In this document: positions 59,606 to 64,000 of the stretch, one piece after another | How positions within the stretch are numbered: position 1 is the first letter of the stretch | How the letters are laid out: the number at the start of each line of letters is the position of its first letter | Source: Streptantibioticus ferralitis | GTDB taxonomy: Bacteria > Actinomycetota > Actinomycetes > Streptomycetales > Streptomycetaceae | NCBI RefSeq assembly: GCF_029223525.1 | Contig: NZ_JARHTQ010000006.1 | Location: 186,001 to 250,000, forward strand | Direction: 5' to 3' | DNA: 64,000 nt | Position numbers and translations under genes: made by a program | The notes under the pieces: model-generated | Seen by the model: only the letters and a program-made list of their open reading frames with translations | Told to the model about the DNA's origin: nothing | The model's database searches: none

Positions 59606-60238
59606 ATGGCACGCCCCCGCAAGCCCCTGCTCAGCCGGGACCGCATCGTCGCGGCAGCCCTGGCGGTGGTGGACGCGGAGGGCCTGCAGGCGGTCTCGAC
59701 CCGCCGCCTCGCCGCCGAACTGGGCGTCAGCGGGCCGTCGTTGTACAACCACTTCCGTACGAAGGACGAGATCCTGGACGCGGTCGCGGACACCGTCGTC
59801 GCCCAGGTCGACCTGTCGATGTTCGAGGACGGCACGCACTGGCCGGAGGCGCTCGTGGGCTGGGCCCGTTCCTATCGCGCCGCGCTGGCCGCCCATCCGA
59901 ACATCGTGCCCTTCCTGGCCCAGGGGCCAGGCCGCCGTCCGGCGGGGCTGCGGCTCGCGGACGCCGTCTTCGGCGGCATGGTGGACGCGGGCTGGCCGCC
60001 CGCGTACGCCACCCGGATCGGCGCGATGATGCGGTACTTCGTCGCCGGGTCGGCGCTCGGCTCCTTCGCCCGAGGCTTCGTGGGCGACCCGAGCGCCTAC
60101 GACCCGGCCGACTATCCGCATCTCGGCCAGGCCCATTTGCTCGCCGAGCACCAGCAGCGGGTGGACGAGGGCGCGTTCGAGACGGGGCTGCGCGCGCTTG
60201 TCGACGGCCTGGCCGTCCAGTTCGAGCAGTTGCGCTAG
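59606..60238 (+). CDS. TetR-family regulator of the ACAD/aldehyde dehydrogenase genes
   Basis: A 210-residue TetR protein. HTH: DRIVAAALAVVDAEGLQAVSTRRLAAELGVSGPSLYNHFRTKDEILDAV (residues about 11-60). The C-terminal region includes AHPNIVPFLAQGPGRRPAGLRLADAVFGGMVDAGWPP, typical of the TetR_C_1-like group, with a proposed fatty-acid/acyl-CoA ligand. ATG 59606 (MARPRKPLLSRD) is preferred over the ATG at 59597. It is divergent from the ACAD gene across the palindrome. Confidence 0.92.
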   Translation: MARPRKPLLSRDRIVAAALAVVDAEGLQAVSTRRLAAELGVSGPSLYNHFRTKDEILDAVADTVVAQVDLSMFEDGTHWPEALVGWARSYRAALAAHPNIVPFLAQGPGRRPAGLRLADAVFGGMVDAGWPPAYATRIGAMMRYFVAGSALGSFARGFVGDPSAYDPADYPHLGQAHLLAEHQQRVDEGAFETGLRALVDGLAVQFEQLR

Positions 60239-60387
60239 CGCTGGCCAGCTCGGGCCGGTCTTCGTTGGGTCGCGGTCGGCTCGACACCGCCGGTCCCAGC
60301 CGTGGGGGTTGCTCACCGTCACACGACGAGCTGGACCGGCGGTCAGGAAACCAGGCTCAACCCCCGACACCCCTGCGGCGCAAGGGT

Positions 60388-61470
60388 CTAGAAGACCACC
60401 AGCGCGCGGCCGCCGCGTCCCGCGAGCATCGCGTCGAACGCGGCCGGGATCCCGTCGAGTCCGATCCGCTCGGTCACCATCGCGCCGAGGTCCAGCCGTC
60501 CGGCGCGCACATGCCCGGCGAGCACCGGCAGGTCCTTCGCCGGGTCGCTGTTGCCGTACACACAGCCGGTCAGGGTGCGGGCGAAGTGGAAGAGCTCCAA
60601 CGCGCTGAAGGTGACCTGCTGCTCCTTGCCGCCGATGCCCACGACCGTGGTACGGCCGCCGCGCCGGGTCGAGGACCAGGCAGTGCGGATGGTGTCGGCG
60701 CGGCCGACGCACTCGATCGCGGCATCCGCCCCATGGCCGCCGGTGAGCTTGCGGATCCGCTTGGCGGTCTCATCGGAGGCCAGCACGAAGTCGGTGGCTC
60801 CGGCGGCGCGCGCCAACTCCTCCTTCTCCGGGGAGACATCGACGGCGATGACGGCTGCCGCTCCCGCGATCCGAGCCGACTGGATCACCGAGAGTCCGAC
60901 ACCGCCGACACCGAAGACGGCGACCGACTCATCCTGGCGCAACCGGGTGGCGTGGTGCACCGCGCCGTACCCGGTGAGCACCGCGCACCCCAGCAGCGCG
61001 GCCTCGGTCAGCGGCACCCCGTCCGGCAACGGCAGCACCGCGCCCGCGGCCACCACGGTCTCCTCGGCGAACACGGCGGTGCCCAGCCCCGGGTACAGCT
61101 CGGCGCCGTCCGACGGACGCTTGGCGTACGGGTCCGCCGCCCCCGCCGCGGCGTTGGCGCACAGCCATGGCTCGCCCAGTCCGCAGAAGTGGCAACCACG
61201 GCAGGACGGTGCCCAGTTGAGGACCACCCGGTCCCCGGGCGCGACGGCGGTGACGTCCTCGCCCACCGCGACGACCGTGCCCGCGCCCTCATGCCCGAGC
61301 ACCGCGGGGACGGGTTGCCGCAGCGTGCCGTTGGCCAGCGACAGATCGGAGTGGCACACCCCGGCCGCGGCGAGCCGGACCCGCACCTGGCCCGGACCTG
61401 GGTCCGGCAGATTGATCTCGGCGAGCTCCAACGGGGCACCCACAGCGGGCAGTACGGCGGCGCGGACCAT
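60388..61470 (-). CDS. Zinc-dependent alcohol dehydrogenase (MDR family)
   Basis: A 360-residue MDR with the catalytic-zinc signature CHSD ... GHEGAGTVVAVGEDV and a structural-zinc cluster CRGCHFCGLGEPWLC. Rossmann motif: GVGGVGLSVIQSARIAGAAAVIAVD. Close to class III/Rxyl_3153-type dehydrogenases of actinobacteria. It follows the aldehyde dehydrogenase gene by 36 bp on the same strand, so alcohol to aldehyde to acid oxidation is a reasonable operon function. Confidence 0.93.
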   Translation of the reverse strand: MVRAAVLPAVGAPLELAEINLPDPGPGQVRVRLAAAGVCHSDLSLANGTLRQPVPAVLGHEGAGTVVAVGEDVTAVAPGDRVVLNWAPSCRGCHFCGLGEPWLCANAAAGAADPYAKRPSDGAELYPGLGTAVFAEETVVAAGAVLPLPDGVPLTEAALLGCAVLTGYGAVHHATRLRQDESVAVFGVGGVGLSVIQSARIAGAAAVIAVDVSPEKEELARAAGATDFVLASDETAKRIRKLTGGHGADAAIECVGRADTIRTAWSSTRRGGRTTVVGIGGKEQQVTFSALELFHFARTLTGCVYGNSDPAKDLPVLAGHVRAGRLDLGAMVTERIGLDGIPAAFDAMLAGRGGRALVVF

Positions 61471-61506
61471 GGTCTCTCCTCGACGAAGGGGGCAAACGAC
61501 GGGTGA

Positions 61507-62925
61507 TCAGAACTGCAGGGACTTGGTCTGCAGGAACTCGGCCAGGCCGTGCGAGCCGAGCTCGCGCCCGATGCCGGACTGCTTGTATCCGCCGAAGGGG
61601 GCAAGCGGGTTGAACCGGCCGCCGTTGATGTCCACCTGACCGGTCTCCATGCGGCGGGCGAACTCGACCGCCTCCGCCTCGTCGGCGGCCCAGACGGCCC
61701 CGGCCAGTCCGTAGACCGTGCCGTTGGCGATCTCCAGGGCCTGCTCCTCGTTCTCGTACCGCATGATCGACACCACCGGCCCGAAGATCTCCTCCTGGGC
61801 GATGGTCATGTGCGGTGTCACATCGGCGAAGACCGTCGGGCGGACGAAGTATCCGCGCTCGCGGCCCTCCGGCGCCTCGGGACCGCCCGCGACCAACCGG
61901 GCGCCCTGCTGGACGCCCGTGGCGATGTAGCCGCGCACCCGGTCCCGCTGCTTGGCGTTGACCAGTGGGCCGAGGCGGGTGTCCGGGTCGGTGGGGTCGC
62001 CGGGGACGTACTTGGCCGCCGTGGCCCTGGCGAGCTCGACCGCCTCCTCGTAGCGATCGGCGTCCACCAGCATCCGGGTCCAGGCGCTGCAGGTCTGGCC
62101 GGAGTTGGCCATGACGTTCGCGATGCCGATGTTGACCGCACGGCCCAGATCGGCGCTCGGCAGGATGACGTTGGCGGACTTGCCGCCGAGTTCCAGCGCC
62201 ACCCTCTTCACCGAGCGCGCGGCGGTGGCCGCGATCAGCTTGCCGACGGCCGTCGATCCGGTGAACGAGACCAGGTCCACGCCGTCGTGCTCGGCGAGAG
62301 CCTGCCCGGCCACCGGTCCAAGGCCGGTGACCAGGTTGAACACGCCCGCGGGGAAGCCCGCATCGTGCACCGCCTCGGCGAAGATCCGCGCGACCATCGG
62401 GGTGTCCTCGGCGGGCTTGAGGACGACCGTGCACCCCGCGGCCAGCGCGGGCACCACCTTGGCGACGATCTGGTGCAGCGGGTAGTTCCAGGGTGTGATC
62501 GCCCCGACGACGCCCATGGGTTCGTGGTGGACGACGGAGTTCCCGACCTTCTCGGTGAACTCGTACGTCTCCAGCAGCTTGGCGTAGGAGGCGGCGACCG
62601 CGGTGGGCATGTCGGTGTGGACCTTGCCGCTGAAGGCGAGCGGAGCGCCGAGTTCGGCGGTCACGGTCCGCGCGATCTCCTCGCGACGGCCGCTGAGCTG
62701 TTCACTGAGCGCGGCGATCCGGGCGGCGCGCTCGGCGGGCGGCGTCTCGGCCCAGTCGCGGAAGGCGGCACGCGCGGCGCGTACCGCGCGGTCCACGTCC
62801 TCGGCCGTTCCGGCCGGTACCGAGGCGATCACCCGCTCGTCCACCGGGTTCACCACCTCGACCCGGTCCGGGCCCGCGGCCTGCCGCCACTCGCCGTCGA
62901 TGTACATCCCGTAGTGAGTCTGCAC
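61507..62925 (-). CDS. NAD(P)-dependent aldehyde dehydrogenase
   Basis: A 472-residue ALDH. Motifs: PWNYPLHQIV, VALELGGKSANVIL with the general-base Glu, ANSGQTCSAWTRMLVD with the nucleophilic Cys, and EEIFGPVVSIMRYENEEQALEIANGTVYGLAGAVW; the C-terminus is GGYKQSGIGRELGSHGLAEFLQTKSLQF. It oxidises an unspecified aldehyde to the acid. First gene of the ALDH-ADH operon; its upstream region carries three ~53-bp tandem repeats and then the TetR palindrome at 63127. Confidence 0.94.
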   Translation of the reverse strand: MQTHYGMYIDGEWRQAAGPDRVEVVNPVDERVIASVPAGTAEDVDRAVRAARAAFRDWAETPPAERAARIAALSEQLSGRREEIARTVTAELGAPLAFSGKVHTDMPTAVAASYAKLLETYEFTEKVGNSVVHHEPMGVVGAITPWNYPLHQIVAKVVPALAAGCTVVLKPAEDTPMVARIFAEAVHDAGFPAGVFNLVTGLGPVAGQALAEHDGVDLVSFTGSTAVGKLIAATAARSVKRVALELGGKSANVILPSADLGRAVNIGIANVMANSGQTCSAWTRMLVDADRYEEAVELARATAAKYVPGDPTDPDTRLGPLVNAKQRDRVRGYIATGVQQGARLVAGGPEAPEGRERGYFVRPTVFADVTPHMTIAQEEIFGPVVSIMRYENEEQALEIANGTVYGLAGAVWAADEAEAVEFARRMETGQVDINGGRFNPLAPFGGYKQSGIGRELGSHGLAEFLQTKSLQF

Positions 62926-62942
62926 GTCGTTGTCCTCCCGGA

Positions 62943-63103
62943 TTCAACGCCGTCGGCCGACAGGCCGTCCTGGGGGGCGGTGGCCGGGCGACGGGTTCAA
63001 CGCCGCCGGCCGACGGGCCGTCCTTGAGGGGCGGTGGTCGGGCGACGGATTGAACGCCGTCGGCCGACAGGCCGTCCTTGGGGGGCGGTGGTCGGGCGAC
63101 GGG
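62943..63103. repeat. Three tandem copies of a ~53-bp unit upstream of the ALDH gene
   Basis: Units start at 62943, 62996 and 63050, each beginning TT(C/G)AACGCCG(T/C)CGGCCGAC followed by (A/G)GGCCGTCC and a GGGGCGGTGG tail. They form the presumed leader between the ALDH start codon (62925) and the operator (63127). No gene is evident. Confidence 0.85.
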
Positions 63104-63126
63104 TGGGCGGATGCCCCGACCACTCA

Positions 63127-63143
63127 AACTAGCGGCGCTAGTT
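63127..63143. promoter_or_regulatory. TetR-type operator AACTAGCGGCGCTAGTT
   Basis: A perfect 8-bp palindrome around one central base, closely related to the site at 59560-59576. It lies upstream of the ALDH-ADH operon (about 200 bp from its start) and 96 bp upstream of hmgA, so either gene could be controlled; the link to the TetR at 59606 is inferred from motif similarity. Confidence 0.7.
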
Positions 63144-63187
63144 GCCGGGGCACCAGCAGGCCCGGGGTGATTGACGGCACGCCGTTG

Positions 63188-63213
63188 GAATCCTACGGTC
63201 ATCTATAGGATTC
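63188..63213 (+). promoter_or_regulatory. Inverted repeat GAATCCTA-N10-TAGGATTC upstream of hmgA
   Basis: Perfect 8-bp arms, 25 bp before the hmgA start. Likely operator or promoter element for homogentisate degradation; the cognate regulator (an IclR-type HpdR/HmgR would be typical) is not in the window. Confidence 0.55.
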
Positions 63214-63238
63214 AGGACTCGCAGCGCGGGAGCACGCC

Positions 63239-64000
63239 ATGGGCAGCACACAGGACGGGGTAGGCAACGGCGTCGAGGCGGCCCGCAAGGCCGCCGAGGC
63301 GCTCACATACTCCTCCGGCTTCGGAAACGAGCACGTCAGCGAGGCCGTGCCGGGCGCGCTGCCGGTCGGCCGCAACTCGCCGCAACGCGCACCGCTCGGG
63401 CTGTACGCGGAGCAGCTGTCCGGCACCGCGTTCACCGAGCCGCGCCACCACAACCGGCGCAGCTGGCTCTACCGGATCCGGCCGTCGGCGGCGCATCCGC
63501 CGTTCTACCGGATCGACAACAAGCACCTGCGCAGCGCACCCTTCACCGAGGCCGTGCCGGACCCCAACCGGTTGCGCTGGAACCCGCTGCCCGTACCGCA
63601 GGAACCGACCGACTTCCTGGACGGCCTGGTGACCGTCGGCGGCAACGGGGATGTGCTGCAGCGCACCGGCGTCGGCATCCACTGGTACGCGGCCAACCGC
63701 TCCATGACCGACCGGGTCTTCTCCGACGCCGACGGCGAGCTGCTGATCGTCCCGGAGCGCGGCGGGCTGCTGCTGCGCACCGAGTTGGGGCTGCTGCGCG
63801 CCGAACCTGGGCACATCGCGCTGATCCCGCGCGGGGTGCGGTTCCGTGTCGAGTTGCTGGACGCCGAGGCGCGCGGCTATGTGTGCGAGAACTACGGCCA
63901 GCCGTTCCGCCTTCCCGACCTCGGCCCGATCGGCGCCAACGGCCTGGCGAACGCACGGGACTTCCTGGCGCCGGTGGCCGCGTACGAGGACCGCCAGGAG
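63239..64000 (+). CDS. hmgA: Homogentisate 1,2-dioxygenase, 5' part (cut by window end)
   Basis: The first 254 codons of hmg[47 protein letters not shown] is the diagnostic N-terminus ([21 protein letters not shown]). [16 protein letters not shown] and [65 protein letters not shown] follow. The Fe-binding His/Glu residues lie beyond the window. It opens the aromatic ring of homogentisate in tyrosine/phenylalanine degradation. Start ATG with GGGAG about 8 nt upstream. Confidence 0.96.
   Translation, partial: MGSTQDGVGNGVEAARKAAEALTYSSGFGNEHVSEAVPGALPVGRNSPQRAPLGLYAEQLSGTAFTEPRHHNRRSWLYRIRPSAAHPPFYRIDNKHLRSAPFTEAVPDPNRLRWNPLPVPQEPTDFLDGLVTVGGNGDVLQRTGVGIHWYAANRSMTDRVFSDADGELLIVPERGGLLLRTELGLLRAEPGHIALIPRGVRFRVELLDAEARGYVCENYGQPFRLPDLGPIGANGLANARDFLAPVAAYEDRQE

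Noticed and set aside
62943-63103. The three 53-bp units as a CRISPR array
   Set aside because: Units are directly adjacent without unique spacers, and no cas gene is near.

Overview
The window reads as chromosomal DNA of a Streptomyces or very close relative. It has very high GC with third-position bias, frequent GTG starts and 4-bp ATGA/GTGA gene overlaps. It also carries actinomycete marker families: a conservon (cvn) set, a DUF5753/DUF397 pair, an RNase Sa-type secreted ribonuclease, SpoIIE-type PP2C, and SWIM plus SNF2 genes. No tRNA, rRNA, CRISPR array, insertion sequence or prophage was recognised. All assignments are by reading; no database search was run.

Layout. 0.1-4 kb: lactonase-like propeller, FUSC membrane protein, and an Lrp/AsnC regulator with a decayed second copy of its own operator/start region. 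4-7.9 kb: small-protein accessory block (two coupled minus-strand genes, XRE/DUF5753 plus a DUF397 protein with an internal duplication, several tiny genes) and a membrane PP2C phosphatase. 8-13.6 kb: cytochrome P450, MHS transporter, lutABC lactate operon. 13.6-16.1 kb: a decaying zone with a thiolase-fold protein apparently lacking its nucleophile and two truncated citrate-synthase genes joined back to back. 16.1-29.2 kb: ABC exporter/MarR pair, Ski2-like helicase, TesB thioesterase, SNF2 plus SWIM. 29.2-32.6 kb: conservon cvnC-B-A with no cvnD. 32.8-38.2 kb: methyltransferase, hypotheticals, a frameshifted VOC gene, a secreted RNase Sa homologue with Ala in place of the catalytic Glu, tautomerase, LysR, Nudix. 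38.2-44.5 kb: Ni/Co permease, gluconate operon (GntR, kinase, permease), glucarate dehydratase, SDR.

44.6-51.4 kb is the most interesting block. An APH-like kinase, an ACAD10/11-type acyl-CoA dehydrogenase, a quinone oxidoreductase, a TetR regulator, an acyl-CoA ligase and an SDR are linked by three related palindromes sharing TACCGACYGGT. The gene content resembles the levulinate / 4-hydroxyacyl-CoA pathway (Lva, ACAD10/11), so I propose a TetR-controlled 4-hydroxy-acid catabolic regulon.

51.5-64 kb: a hydrolase with Gly at the nucleophile position, a secreted penicillin-acylase-family enzyme and a zinc-ribbon protein. Two more TetR circuits follow. In one, MaoC and its TetR share an identical 15-mer. 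In the other, an acyl-CoA dehydrogenase/TetR pair and an aldehyde dehydrogenase/alcohol dehydrogenase operon share a 17-bp palindrome. The window ends inside hmgA (homogentisate dioxygenase). Degenerate tandem repeats occupy several intergenic gaps here. Overall the right third looks like a fatty-acid and aromatic-acid catabolic neighbourhood under layered TetR control.
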